Shown: positions 1 through 7,758 of the stretch, piece by piece
Numbering within the stretch: position 1 is the stretch's first letter
Layout: the number at the start of each line of letters is the position of its first letter
Source of the DNA: JABACD01 sp047639675
GTDB lineage: Bacteria; Planctomycetota; UBA1135; GCA-002686595
DNA length: 64,000 nt
Assembly: GCA_047639675.1 (NCBI GenBank)
Contig: JBLIOI010000001.1
Span: 1-64,000 of the forward strand
Direction: 5' to 3'
Translations under genes and position numbers: made by a program
The notes under the pieces: generated by a model
What the model was told of the DNA's origin: nothing
What the model saw: the letters and a program-made list of their open reading frames with translations, nothing else
Databases searched by the model: none

Positions 1-1
1 T

Positions 2-868
2 GTTACGACCGACGCGAAGAACGGGGTTCTGCGCGAGATCGTCGAACGCGAGGGCTACCATTCTTTCATTGTCCCCGACGGAGTCGGCGGACGATTCAGT
101 GTTCTCTCGCCAGTCGGACTGCTCTCTTCGGCTCTCGTTGGAATCAACATTGCAGATTTATGCGCGGGCGCCAAGGCGATGGATGAGCGCTGTGCAAGCA
201 CGGAGCTCTTCGAGAACCCCGCGCTCACTTACGCCGCATTGCAGTGGTTGATGCAAGATAAGGGTTCAAAGAACATCGCAGTCACCTTCGCCTACAGCAA
301 TCGATTGAAGAATCTGGGCGATTGGTATGCACAGTTGCTCGCGGAGTCGATTGGAAAGCGCAAGAACCGCGACGGAGAAGATGTCTATGTGGGACCCACG
401 CCAGTGCGGGCGGTGGGGGTCACAGACCAGCATTCGCAGGTGCAGCTCTATGTCGAGGGTCCGTACGATAAGTGGTTCACGCTACTCACAGTGGAGCAAG
501 CGGATCATACGGTGACGATTCCCGCCAGCTTCGATGATCTAGAAGGCGTTTCCTATCTTGGTGGCCGGAAGATGATGGAACTCTTCAAAGCGGAACGCGA
601 CGGTACGCGCATCGCCCTGACGGAGGCTTCTCGACCGAACTGCAGCATCGTGTTCCCCAAAGTCAGTGCGAATAGCGTTGGGCAGTACATTTTCCTGATG
701 GAGTTTGCCGTGGCAATCATGGGCGAGTTCTACAGCGTAGACGCCTTTGACCAACCGGGTGTTGAGGCGGGCAAAGTTGCCGCTTACGCTCTTATGGGAC
801 GCGTGGGCTACGAGGAACGCCGCGCGCAAATTGAAGCTGCCCGGGCGGGTACAGCTCGCGTCATTTAG
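2..868 (+). CDS. pgi: Glucose-6-phosphate isomerase, C-terminal part (5' end outside window)
   Basis: Interconverts glucose-6-phosphate and fructose-6-phosphate in the cytoplasm, in glycolysis and gluconeogenesis. The reading frame is open from the first bases of the window, so the N-terminal part of the gene is missing. The visible part contains the family signature GVGGRFSVLSPVGL early on and the conserved GVTDQHSQVQL stretch in the middle, both typical of the SIS-fold isomerase. An ATG lies inside the frame at 179, but the signature upstream of it shows that it is not the start. The gene ends with TAG at 866-868, and the universal stress protein begins 6 bases later, so the two are probably co-transcribed. 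No damage is visible in the part that can be read. Confidence 0.93.
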   Translation, partial: VTTDAKNGVLREIVEREGYHSFIVPDGVGGRFSVLSPVGLLSSALVGINIADLCAGAKAMDERCASTELFENPALTYAALQWLMQDKGSKNIAVTFAYSNRLKNLGDWYAQLLAESIGKRKNRDGEDVYVGPTPVRAVGVTDQHSQVQLYVEGPYDKWFTLLTVEQADHTVTIPASFDDLEGVSYLGGRKMMELFKAERDGTRIALTEASRPNCSIVFPKVSANSVGQYIFLMEFAVAIMGEFYSVDAFDQPGVEAGKVAAYALMGRVGYEERRAQIEAARAGTARVI

Positions 869-874
869 AACCCC

Positions 875-1804
875 ATGTACGAATTCAAACGCATCGTCGT
901 CGGTCTCAAGCTCATAGCTGATGGCTCGGCCGTTTCCCTCGGGAGCCAAAAAGCAGCTCAGCAGGCTATCTGGGTGGCCATGGCAAATGGCGGGACGATT
1001 CAGTTCTTACACTCGACCTTCGAGGATCAATATCACTCTGAAGCCTTGGGTACGACCTTGGGCATGCAGCACGAGGGACTCTCCGATGCTGGACGCAACG
1101 CACTGGACGGAATCGTCACGGAGGCTTGCAACTCAGGCCTTGATGCGGAACTTTTTATCTGCAAGGGGCGTACTTGGCTTGAGATTATCCGACTGACCTT
1201 GTCGGAGCGCGTTGACTTGGTCGTGGTTGGGAAGCGCAGCGAAGATACAGATGGTGGCCGCCGCCTTGGTAATGTGGCGAAGAAGCTTCTGCGCAAGTGC
1301 CCAACGCCGGTATGGGTTGTGCGCCCCGAGCACGACCTGGTGCACCGCTTGGTGCTCGCCGCAACGGACTTGACTCCCGTCGGAGATCAAGCTGTGCGTT
1401 GCGCGGCCTTCGTTGCCGAGCGTCATGAATGCGACTTTCAAATCTTGCACGCTTGGCAAATGACCATGGTGAGCCAGCTGGAGGCCGGTCAGTTGTCCGA
1501 CGAGGAACGTGGATCCGCGAATGACGCCGTGAAGCGCAAGTGCGTCGCGCACATCGCCACTAGCCTCGGTGAATACCGTGGCAAGGCTGAGCCGGTCATT
1601 CACACGTCCAAGGGCGCGCCTGCGCGCACGATTCGTGAAGCGGTCACGCACCTCGATCCAGACTTGCTGGTGATGGGTACGGTTTCGCGCGTTGGTGTTC
1701 CAGGCATGCTTCTGGGATCGACAGCGGAGCGCATGCTCGATCGCGTTGACTGTTCGATTCTGACCGTAAAGCCTGAGGGCTTTGTGTCACCGATTACGCT
1801 TTAG
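875..1804 (+). CDS. Tandem universal stress protein (two UspA domains)
   Basis: A 309-residue cytoplasmic protein made of two UspA folds, roughly residues 5-145 and 155-300. UspA proteins bind nucleotides and are linked to stress survival, but the specific role here is not predictable. The second domain keeps an ATP-loop-like segment near its end (MGTVSRVGVPGMLLGSTAER), followed by the closing strand CSILTVKP. The equivalent loop in the first domain (VVGKRSEDTDGGRRLG) is degenerate, so only the second half may bind ATP. The ATG at 875 is the natural start and lies 6 bases after pgi. The following gene probably starts only 13 bases downstream, so this is one transcription unit. Confidence 0.9.
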   Translation: MYEFKRIVVGLKLIADGSAVSLGSQKAAQQAIWVAMANGGTIQFLHSTFEDQYHSEALGTTLGMQHEGLSDAGRNALDGIVTEACNSGLDAELFICKGRTWLEIIRLTLSERVDLVVVGKRSEDTDGGRRLGNVAKKLLRKCPTPVWVVRPEHDLVHRLVLAATDLTPVGDQAVRCAAFVAERHECDFQILHAWQMTMVSQLEAGQLSDEERGSANDAVKRKCVAHIATSLGEYRGKAEPVIHTSKGAPARTIREAVTHLDPDLLVMGTVSRVGVPGMLLGSTAERMLDRVDCSILTVKPEGFVSPITL

Positions 1805-1817
1805 CTTCGAGGCGATC

Positions 1818-2366
1818 GTGGAACAAGAAGCTGAGAAGGAACCGGAGATCCCTGGGGAGGAGTACATCGGTGGTGACATCGGTGGTGACATCGGTGGTGA
1901 CCCGAGCAAGAAAGGCATCGGCGGGCGGGTTAAGCGCGGGCTGGTTGGAATCGCCAAGGCAACCTACGACGCGCGGGCCTCAGATCTCGAAGATCGGGCC
2001 GTGCGAGCCATGCGGCGCGCCATCATCGAAGAGGGCGGCAGACTCAGTGAGCTGGCCAAAGAGAGCTACGACGACCGTGCTGACGATTTAGAGCAACGCG
2101 CCGTGCGTGCCATTCGCCAAGTCTTTGACGAAGAAGCCGACAGAATCGTAAATCTGGCCAAAGAGACTTACGATTCCCGCGCCGATGATCTCGAGGAGCG
2201 CGCTGCACGAGCCTTGCGTACCGCGCTGATTCATGAGTCGCGTCGAATTCAAGCCTTGATCGAACACTCGGTGATCGTCAAGCGCAAAGAAGTGCGCCTC
2301 TCACTCGTTGTGTTGATCGTTGCGAACCTGATCTACCTCGCCGTCTACTGGATCACCGGCGTATGA
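1818..2366 (+). CDS. Membrane-anchored protein with three 34-residue helical repeats
   Basis: No family recognised. I chose the GTG at 1818, preceded by GAGG, and not the ATG at 1782, because 1782 would overlap the stress-protein gene and adds an unlikely N-terminus. The 182-residue product has an acidic start, a short IGGD-type tandem repeat (about residues 17-28), then three consecutive 34-residue units, each with the pattern AK-x-[TS]-YD-x-RA-x-DLE-x-RA and rich in Arg and Glu, as in long amphipathic helices. A single hydrophobic segment (about residues 157-177) ends the protein, so the repeats probably face the cytoplasm as a tail-anchored rod. The ATG of the next gene overlaps its stop codon. 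Confidence 0.75.
   Translation: MEQEAEKEPEIPGEEYIGGDIGGDIGGDPSKKGIGGRVKRGLVGIAKATYDARASDLEDRAVRAMRRAIIEEGGRLSELAKESYDDRADDLEQRAVRAIRQVFDEEADRIVNLAKETYDSRADDLEERAARALRTALIHESRRIQALIEHSVIVKRKEVRLSLVVLIVANLIYLAVYWITGV
1866..1901 (+). repeat. Three perfect copies of a 12-bp tandem repeat
   Basis: The unit atcggtggtgac occurs three times head to tail without a mismatch and encodes IGGD three times. It lies in frame inside the helical-repeat gene, so copy-number changes would lengthen or shorten the linker without breaking the frame. Confidence 0.95.
1941..2246 (+). repeat. Three diverged 102-bp coding repeats
   Basis: Units at 1941-2042, 2043-2144 and 2145-2246 encode three 34-residue helical repeats. 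They are clearly related in protein sequence but diverged in DNA, so this is an old internal duplication held by selection. Confidence 0.85.
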
Positions 2367-2656
2367 TTGCCTTGGCGGAACGCGGGCTGCTTAGCCCCTT
2401 CTACATCATGCGGATCTTCACCTTCTGTCTCTTTGGATTCTGGACGGTACGTAGCGTATTCCGCTTGTTTACGGTAATTCGATATTGGGTAGAGTTGGGG
2501 GAGGAGTACGGCATTCCGGCCAAGTTTGCTCGCACTCAAGTCCTGCGTTTTGCCCTGCGCGCCACGATTTTTGATCCGGTTTACCTTTGCCTGCTCGTGA
2601 TCGCCTTGACGATTTGGTTCCCCCTGCTTGAGAATGCCTTCTTGCGCATGATCTAA
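2363..2656 (+). CDS. Small two-helix membrane protein
   Basis: A 97-residue hydrophobic protein of unknown function. Its ATG overlaps the stop of the preceding gene in an ATGA arrangement, which indicates translational coupling. Two hydrophobic stretches are visible (about residues 14-40 and 70-90), joined by a charged loop containing GEEYGIPAKFARTQ. I recognise no family. Together with the tail-anchored repeat protein upstream it may form a small membrane complex, but this is inferred only from coupling. asd follows 4 bases later. Confidence 0.7.
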   Translation: MIALAERGLLSPFYIMRIFTFCLFGFWTVRSVFRLFTVIRYWVELGEEYGIPAKFARTQVLRFALRATIFDPVYLCLLVIALTIWFPLLENAFLRMI

Positions 2657-2660
2657 GACG

Positions 2661-3695
2661 ATGGAGAGATCAACAAAGGTTCGCGAGGAGCGCATACCGG
2701 TCGCCGTACTCGGAGCGACGGGGGCAGTGGGGCAACGCTTCGTTTCGCTATTGGAGGACCACCCTTGGTTTGAGTTGCGCGAAGTGTTGGCTTCGCCGCG
2801 TTCTGCCGGGAAGTCTTACGGGGATGCGATGGATTGGCTGGTGCCAGCGAAATTGCCCGCTGATGCTGCACAACTCAAAGTGCGCGCGCTGGGCTCGACT
2901 GTTGAGTCTCGCCTGTGTTTCTCTGCACTTGATGCAAGCGTCGCCAAGGAAGCGGAAGAGGATCTAGCACGACTCGGAAAGATCGTTTGCTCCAACGCTG
3001 GTTCCTGGCGCATGGATCCGACAGTTCCGCTGATCGTTCCCGAGATCAATCCAGAGCATCTTGAACTGCTGAATAAGCAAACTGCCTGGAGCGGGTCGAT
3101 CCTTTGCAACCCAAATTGTTCGACGATCGGCCTGACCTTGGCGCTCAAACCCATCCTTGACCGTTTCGGCATCAAGCGCGTTTCTGTGGTCACGATGCAA
3201 GCCATATCTGGCGCAGGCACGCCAAGCATCAAGACTTTGGACATGCTCGCCAATGTAATTCCACACATAGCTGGTGAGGAGGAGAAACTGGAACGGGAAG
3301 CGTTCAAGATCTTGGGCAGCGCGTTCGATCTTTCGGCGCAGTGCAATCGTGTACCTGTGATTGATGGACACACTCTGTGCGTCAATGTGGAACTGGAGGA
3401 GGCTGCGACCCGTGAGGAGTTACTGGCGACCTGGCGTGGCTTTAAAGCGCTCCCCCAAGAGCTCAAGTTGCCGACGGCGCCAGCGCCCCTGATTCACTTG
3501 GCTGAAGATGAGTTTGGCCCCCAACCGATGCTGCATCGAGAAGCGGGAAATGGGATGGCCATTCACATTGGGCGCGTTCGAGAGCGGAGCAGGAAAGAGT
3601 GGTTGTTTACAACTCTGAGTCACAACACCGTGCGAGGTGCAGCGGGCGGGGCCATTCTGTTGGCAGAGTTGGCGTTGGAGACTGGGCGAATCTAA
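2661..3695 (+). CDS. asd: Aspartate-semialdehyde dehydrogenase
   Basis: Reduces aspartyl phosphate to aspartate semialdehyde with NADPH, the branch point to lysine/diaminopimelate, threonine and methionine. The 344-residue product shows the N-terminal nucleotide-binding loop VLGATGAVGQRF (about residues 14-25), the catalytic cysteine in CNPNCSTIGL (second Cys, about residue 153) and the substrate-binding region around VPVIDGHT. The segments LASPRSAGKSYGDA and DPTVPLIVPEINPEHL resemble the archaeal/fungal branch of the family more than the enterobacterial one. The length is normal. It is the last gene of the leading + strand unit and is followed by a long inverted repeat. Confidence 0.93.
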   Translation: MERSTKVREERIPVAVLGATGAVGQRFVSLLEDHPWFELREVLASPRSAGKSYGDAMDWLVPAKLPADAAQLKVRALGSTVESRLCFSALDASVAKEAEEDLARLGKIVCSNAGSWRMDPTVPLIVPEINPEHLELLNKQTAWSGSILCNPNCSTIGLTLALKPILDRFGIKRVSVVTMQAISGAGTPSIKTLDMLANVIPHIAGEEEKLEREAFKILGSAFDLSAQCNRVPVIDGHTLCVNVELEEAATREELLATWRGFKALPQELKLPTAPAPLIHLAEDEFGPQPMLHREAGNGMAIHIGRVRERSRKEWLFTTLSHNTVRGAAGGAILLAELALETGRI

Positions 3696-3702
3696 AGGGG
3701 GG

Positions 3703-3785
3703 GGGAGGCCACGCTTGCTCCGCAAACCTACGCTTAGAGGTGCGGGGGCTTTTAGCCTAGGTTTGCGGAGCATGCGTGGCCTCCC
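3703..3785. terminator. 27-bp inverted repeat between convergent genes
   Basis: Arms at 3703-3729 and 3759-3785 are reverse complements with a single mismatch, separated by a 29-base loop. The structure starts 8 bases after asd and lies before the end of the convergent VOC gene. There is no long T tract directly after either arm, so it is not a textbook intrinsic terminator. It could block transcription from both sides or be a REP-like element. Confidence 0.65.
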
Positions 3786-3833
3786 ACCTCAGAACTGCCC
3801 GCGACTTTCAATCACCCGCCCCGCAAGAAACCT

Positions 3834-4484
3834 CTACTTACAAGCCCATGCTGGCATCTTAGCCAGGTGCTCCTTCGCAGCGATCTCTGCCTCCGCTCGC
3901 TCCATCTTTTGCATGCCCATGAAGTAGCCCGTGATTGTACCCTCGAGAATATGCTCGTAGGGATGCAGGCTGCCGATGTCGTCGGAGCAGTGTCCGCAAT
4001 ACATCTGTCCCTCTTTGGCTTCGGAGAGCGGCATGCCACAGGACTGGCAGGAGGTCATCTGTAGTGGTGCATAGAAGGCCAGTTGATAGCCGTCCATGTC
4101 CTTGATCATGAAGTTGCGCAGTCCGTAGAACTCGTTCTTCGGCTCGCAGGCGGGCTTGCCGCCGTTGGAGATTACTTCTTCGTGAAAGGCATCGATGTCG
4201 TCGACTTGGATGTAGACGAGCACTCCGCCACCAGCGGCAAGGTTGAAGCTGTCGTTATTCTCCTCGTGGAATTCCTTGGCGGGGCCTTCGTGGATGCTTG
4301 TGGCTTGACCGAGCATGATGGTCTGCCCGCTCATAGTAATACTTGCCCACTGGGGCTCGCCTGTGGGGGGCCAGACGGTTTGCAAGTCGAACCCGAGCAC
4401 CTCGGTGTAGAAGGCAATGGCCGTCGTCATCTCCTTCGTACTGAAGTGGATTGACATCGGATGGCTTTCGTTTGTGGATCCCAT
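3834..4484 (-). CDS. VOC (glyoxalase-like) protein fused to a C-terminal zinc ribbon
   Basis: A 216-residue cytoplasmic protein. Residues about 9-140 form a VOC/glyoxalase-fold domain (start IHFSTKEMTTAIAFYTEVLGF, end DMDGYQLAFYAP), a fold shared by lyases, dioxygenases and antibiotic-binding proteins, so the reaction cannot be named. Residues about 144-170 carry CQSCGMPL and YCGHC, a two-CxxC zinc ribbon of the putative zinc-ribbon family, followed by a helical tail. A strong ribosome-binding site (AAAGAGGAG) sits 7-8 bases before the ATG at 4484. It is the last gene of the - strand BMC-type cluster and follows the aldolase gene by 31 bases. It may act on the aldolase product, but this is only inferred. 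Confidence 0.8.
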   Translation of the reverse strand: MGSTNESHPMSIHFSTKEMTTAIAFYTEVLGFDLQTVWPPTGEPQWASITMSGQTIMLGQATSIHEGPAKEFHEENNDSFNLAAGGGVLVYIQVDDIDAFHEEVISNGGKPACEPKNEFYGLRNFMIKDMDGYQLAFYAPLQMTSCQSCGMPLSEAKEGQMYCGHCSDDIGSLHPYEHILEGTITGYFMGMQKMERAEAEIAAKEHLAKMPAWACK

Positions 4485-4515
4485 TGGTTTATCTCCTCTT
4501 TGGTGTACACAACCT

Positions 4516-5232
4516 CTAGAAGCCGCAGCGGTTTTCGAGAGTGTTGAGTCCGCCGATCCCTAGCAGCTTTCGGGTATCGAGAAGTTTCTTGACGGCTTCG
4601 TCCGAGAGGGGTTCTAGTCCGCCCTTCGCTGTGTGGGCTAGCCACAAGATGTGCGCCGTATGCTCCAACATGTCTAATTTCTTAAACGCGTCGAGTAGAT
4701 TGGTCCCCAAAGTGACCGAGCCGTGGTTGCGCATGACCAAAGTATCGGAGCAGCGCACCACGTCGCGAATGGAGTCTCCGAGTTCGGATGTTCCTGGCGT
4801 AGCGAAGGGGGTGGTGGGGATTCCGCCAATGGTTACGACCATTTCGGGGATGATCGGCATCTGCATGTCGATCTCGGCTACGGAGAGGGCCACCGCATGG
4901 GGCGGATGGCAGTGCAGGACGGCACGAATGTCTGGGCGCTCGTTGTAGCAAACCAGGTGAATACCGGTCTCTGTCGAGCATTTACCAGTTCCAGCAATCT
5001 GCTTGCCGGTGAGATCGATGCGCGTTAGTTGCTCCATCTGCAAGAAGCCTTTCATGCCTCCAGCGGGTGTGATGACTACCGAATCATCCGACAGGCGCAC
5101 TGAGATATTACCGTCGGAAGCGGAGATCAAATTGCGCTGATAGCAGAGCTTGCCGATTTCGACGACGCTGCTACGTGCTCGTACTTCTTCGTCTGACCAG
5201 CCGAAGCGGGATGCGATTGTTTCCAGGTCCAA
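4516..5232 (-). CDS. Class II aldolase (fuculose/rhamnulose-phosphate aldolase family), likely BMC cargo
   Basis: Members of this zinc-dependent family split L-fuculose-1-phosphate or L-rhamnulose-1-phosphate into dihydroxyacetone phosphate and lactaldehyde. Conserved elements are visible: SASDGNISVR near residue 38, a Glu in STETGIHL, the zinc ligands in HCHPPH (about residues 107-112) and the later RNHG (about 169). The start is a TTG 2 bases after the stop of the preceding BMC-P gene, with GGAG about 8 bases upstream, so it is translationally coupled. The 20-25 residues before the conserved core, and the C-terminal helix after LSDEAV, could be encapsulation signals. Linkage to three BMC-P genes matches the planctomycete microcompartment for fucose/rhamnose breakdown. 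Substrate choice is not visible. Confidence 0.85.
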   Translation of the reverse strand: MDLETIASRFGWSDEEVRARSSVVEIGKLCYQRNLISASDGNISVRLSDDSVVITPAGGMKGFLQMEQLTRIDLTGKQIAGTGKCSTETGIHLVCYNERPDIRAVLHCHPPHAVALSVAEIDMQMPIIPEMVVTIGGIPTTPFATPGTSELGDSIRDVVRCSDTLVMRNHGSVTLGTNLLDAFKKLDMLEHTAHILWLAHTAKGGLEPLSDEAVKKLLDTRKLLGIGGLNTLENRCGF

Positions 5233-5234
5233 GG

Positions 5235-5567
5235 TCAGCTCCGTTTTGATGGCAGGGGCACGGGGCCCGGTGTATTGCGGTGATCGTAAACCAAATTGTC
5301 GTTCTTCTCGATGTAGTCAACGATGCCGACAATGATTGTGCGCGCCGCAGCCTGCGGGTCGCGCAGAATCTGGCGACCGCCGTTGCCTTCGTCGAGCACG
5401 ATCACGCGATCACCGATGCCGGCGCCTGCTTGGTCGATTCCGATGCGTGTCTTGCCTGTCAAGTCGCCGTTGGGCAGGACTTGGCGTAGGAGCAAGAGCT
5501 TATGACCGTCGAGTTCAGAGATCTGTTCCGGTGAAACCACCGTTCCAATCACGTCAGCTAGGAACAT
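5235..5567 (-). CDS. BMC-P shell vertex protein (EutN/CcmL family), copy 1
   Basis: A 110-residue member of the EutN/CcmL family, whose pentamers cap the vertices of bacterial microcompartments. The family start is clear (MFLADVIGTVVSPEQ), followed by LLLLRQV, the central D-x-x-GAGIGDRVIV turn and the C-terminal IVGIVDYIE strand. A proline-rich tail of about 17 residues after the fold is unusual. The ATG overlaps the stop of the copy upstream (ATGA), with AAGGAG about 9 bases before it. The three BMC-P copies are adjacent but strongly diverged from one another, as in planctomycete microcompartment loci. Confidence 0.88.
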   Translation of the reverse strand: MFLADVIGTVVSPEQISELDGHKLLLLRQVLPNGDLTGKTRIGIDQAGAGIGDRVIVLDEGNGGRQILRDPQAAARTIIVGIVDYIEKNDNLVYDHRNTPGPVPLPSKRS

Positions 5568-5887
5568 CAGTGCGTCTCCTTCCCGGCGGGGGCGAGGTAT
5601 TGCGTTCTATCGATGTTCTCGCCAAAAACGGTAGCTTCCTCAATAAAGCCGATGATCGAGGCGTCTACGGGTACGAATGTTTCTGTGAGCGCCATGGCGG
5701 CTTCGCGACCGTCTATGTAGTGCACGAAGTCACCAGGGCCGCTGGAGATTGCGGCACAGGCGATGAGCGCTCCACCCATGTCTTCGCCGAGCTCGTCGAG
5801 TGGCTGTATCCATTGGAGGTTGACGCCTTCCAGTCCAGGGTAGGAGTGCGATGCGACTACGCGGCCGATCACTCGGGCGAGGTACAT
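5567..5887 (-). CDS. BMC-P shell vertex protein (EutN/CcmL family), copy 2
   Basis: A 106-residue EutN/CcmL-type protein. I chose the ATG at 5887 because the family starts exactly there (MYLARVIGRVVAS); the longer frame back to 5941 only overlaps copy 3. The central part is the most diverged of the three (PLDELGEDMGGALIACAAISSGPGDFVHYIDG), yet the GPGD turn and the closing strand (VDASIIGFIEEA) are preserved. It starts 1 base after the stop of copy 3 and overlaps copy 1. It probably fills a distinct vertex position or assembles into mixed pentamers. Confidence 0.85.
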   Translation of the reverse strand: MYLARVIGRVVASHSYPGLEGVNLQWIQPLDELGEDMGGALIACAAISSGPGDFVHYIDGREAAMALTETFVPVDASIIGFIEEATVFGENIDRTQYLAPAGKETH

Positions 5888-5888
5888 A

Positions 5889-6185
5889 CTAGTTGGCCCA
5901 CTTCTCGTAGACGTTGTCGCCGCCGAGATCCCATGAGTCAACGATCGCCATGATTACCGCGTCGCAAGGGCGGCCATCTGTGATGTCTGTTTGACGTGCA
6001 CTGGATCCTGTGGCGTAAAGCACCATGTCATGTGTACCCGCGCCGACAGAATCGACGGCGACTACGTACTGTTCCTTGGGTTTGTTGTTCTGGTCGTGAA
6101 CCTGAACCAAGAGGAGCTTGCGGTCCGCGAGCTTCTCGTCTTTTTGCGTGGCGACCACGCTACCGACGACCTGTCCGATGAGCAT
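5889..6185 (-). CDS. BMC-P shell vertex protein (EutN/CcmL family), copy 3
   Basis: A 98-residue EutN/CcmL-type protein closest to the canonical length. It shows MLIGQVVGSVVATQKDEKL at the start, LLLVQVHD, the VDSVGAGTHDMVLYATGSSAR core and VIMAIVDSWD at the end. It is first in transcription order of the three BMC-P genes and follows the exported parvulin gene by about 39 bases. No hexameric BMC-H gene is present in the window, so the shell cannot be built from this cluster alone. Confidence 0.88.
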   Translation of the reverse strand: MLIGQVVGSVVATQKDEKLADRKLLLVQVHDQNNKPKEQYVVAVDSVGAGTHDMVLYATGSSARQTDITDGRPCDAVIMAIVDSWDLGGDNVYEKWAN

Positions 6186-6224
6186 CGTTCGTTGTAGTTG
6201 GGGTAAGGCGAGTTCGCGGAGAAC

Positions 6225-7652
6225 TCAGGGGGTCTCTTGGAGATACGTAACCACTTGCTTGGGGTCGAGCGACTCGTCAAGAAAGCGCTGGCGCAGCGTT
6301 CTGTGGACGTAGACGATCATCGAATTCCAAGAGGGCTTCGGGCGTTGTTGACCGACCCAGAGTAACAAAACACCGGACGTGGTGCGGATTGGGCCGACGA
6401 GACGTGTCAGCGAATTTTCCGGATCTGTGGGCTTGTAGGCCTTGGAGTCGTAGGCAGCGAATATCGATGAGCGGGCGGGGCTCGGGCCGGAGGCGCCCGT
6501 GCGCGTTACCCATCCGAGGTGTCCCTTTCGCTTGCGTGAGGCCAGATCCTCGGAAAACTGCTCGACGGCGGATTCGAAGGAGACCCTAGAGGTTATCTCG
6601 AGGGCCAGCTGGTTCAGCTTCTCTTCCGCCTGGTCGTGGTTCAAGCGGATCAGGTCGTTGGGAGTCTTGAGCGCGCGTAGGAATAGCACACTGGCTTCCA
6701 GCGCTTCGCCGTACTCCCCGTCGAAATAGGCTCTTTCGTTCTCATAGACTTCGCGCAGGTCTTCTTCATTGTAGGAACGTTCAACCCACAAGCGACTGAG
6801 CGCTGCCTGAACCACGTTGGGATCTTCGTGCCAAGTGTCGAACTGGATGCCTTGGGACTTCAGCAATTGTTCGTAGGTTAGGCCCTTGTACTTTGGATTC
6901 GAGAGCACCTCGGCACTGCGGTTTCCGATTTCGCCTTCGATGGCTTTCTCAATGACCTTGGGATCCACATCCGGCATGCGCGCTCTCATTCGTTTGACAC
7001 GAATGAGCTCGTACAAGCATTCGCGGACATCAATCGGATCGACGCGCCCTCGCAGGAAAGTGATGAATTCGTCGCGTAACAGTTCAACGTCGCCGTTTCG
7101 CAAGACGATGCCATCTGTCCAGGGCGCGGGAAACTCCTCTAATCCGCGCTCGGAAATTTGGTCTGTCAACCACATCTCTTGTTGTTCTCCGCTGACTGGT
7201 TGACCTTCGGGAATACCGAGTCCGAGACGCGCGAGTTTGGTTTGAATGAGGCCAAGCCGCAGGCTCTTCAGGAACTCCTCGCGGGAAACTCCGGAGCGCT
7301 CCAGGTAATCCTGCATGCTCTGAGCTTCACCACTGGCGATGACATCTTTCTCGATGTCGGTGATCATTTTTTCAATCTCGGCGGCGGAGGGCTCAAGGCC
7401 CTGTGCGCGACCGATTGAATCGACGACGCGCAGCTTCAGCAGGTACAAGCGGGTTTCGCGACCGAGTTTGGCGTCGCCGTACCGCGCAAGGATCAAGTTG
7501 TCGAGTTCGGGGAACTGGACATAAGCGCCCTTGTAGCGGGCCGCCAATTCAATTGGGGCCTGCTCTTGTTGCGAGGAATTGGCAGGGTTGGCCGCTGATT
7601 CGGAAGTGGGAGCGAGGAGGACGGAAGAGATGAGTATTGAGAGGAATTTCAA
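6225..7652 (-). CDS. Exported SurA/PpiC-like peptidyl-prolyl isomerase
   Basis: A 475-residue protein with a Sec signal peptide (MKFLSILISSVLLAPTSESA). The middle is helical, like the SurA/PrsA chaperone domain, and a parvulin-like region is visible at about residues 325-440, with FSEDLASRKRKGHLGWV as the family hallmark and GPIRTTSGVLLLWVG near the end. It should help fold exported or outer-membrane proteins in the periplasm. The apparent start is TTG at 7652; there is no clear ribosome-binding site, so the start is less certain. It precedes the BMC-P genes on the same strand, but a periplasmic chaperone has no obvious role in a cytosolic shell, so the linkage may be accidental. Confidence 0.8.
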   Translation of the reverse strand: MKFLSILISSVLLAPTSESAANPANSSQQEQAPIELAARYKGAYVQFPELDNLILARYGDAKLGRETRLYLLKLRVVDSIGRAQGLEPSAAEIEKMITDIEKDVIASGEAQSMQDYLERSGVSREEFLKSLRLGLIQTKLARLGLGIPEGQPVSGEQQEMWLTDQISERGLEEFPAPWTDGIVLRNGDVELLRDEFITFLRGRVDPIDVRECLYELIRVKRMRARMPDVDPKVIEKAIEGEIGNRSAEVLSNPKYKGLTYEQLLKSQGIQFDTWHEDPNVVQAALSRLWVERSYNEEDLREVYENERAYFDGEYGEALEASVLFLRALKTPNDLIRLNHDQAEEKLNQLALEITSRVSFESAVEQFSEDLASRKRKGHLGWVTRTGASGPSPARSSIFAAYDSKAYKPTDPENSLTRLVGPIRTTSGVLLLWVGQQRPKPSWNSMIVYVHRTLRQRFLDESLDPKQVVTYLQETP

Positions 7653-7758
7653 TGCAGTTGGGGGCTGGTACTGCCCGGCAGGATAGTCCCACCCAGCGGG
7701 CGGGGCAATCCGAGCATGGAGAGCTATTACGGAAGACGCTCTCGACTACGCTCCAGCC

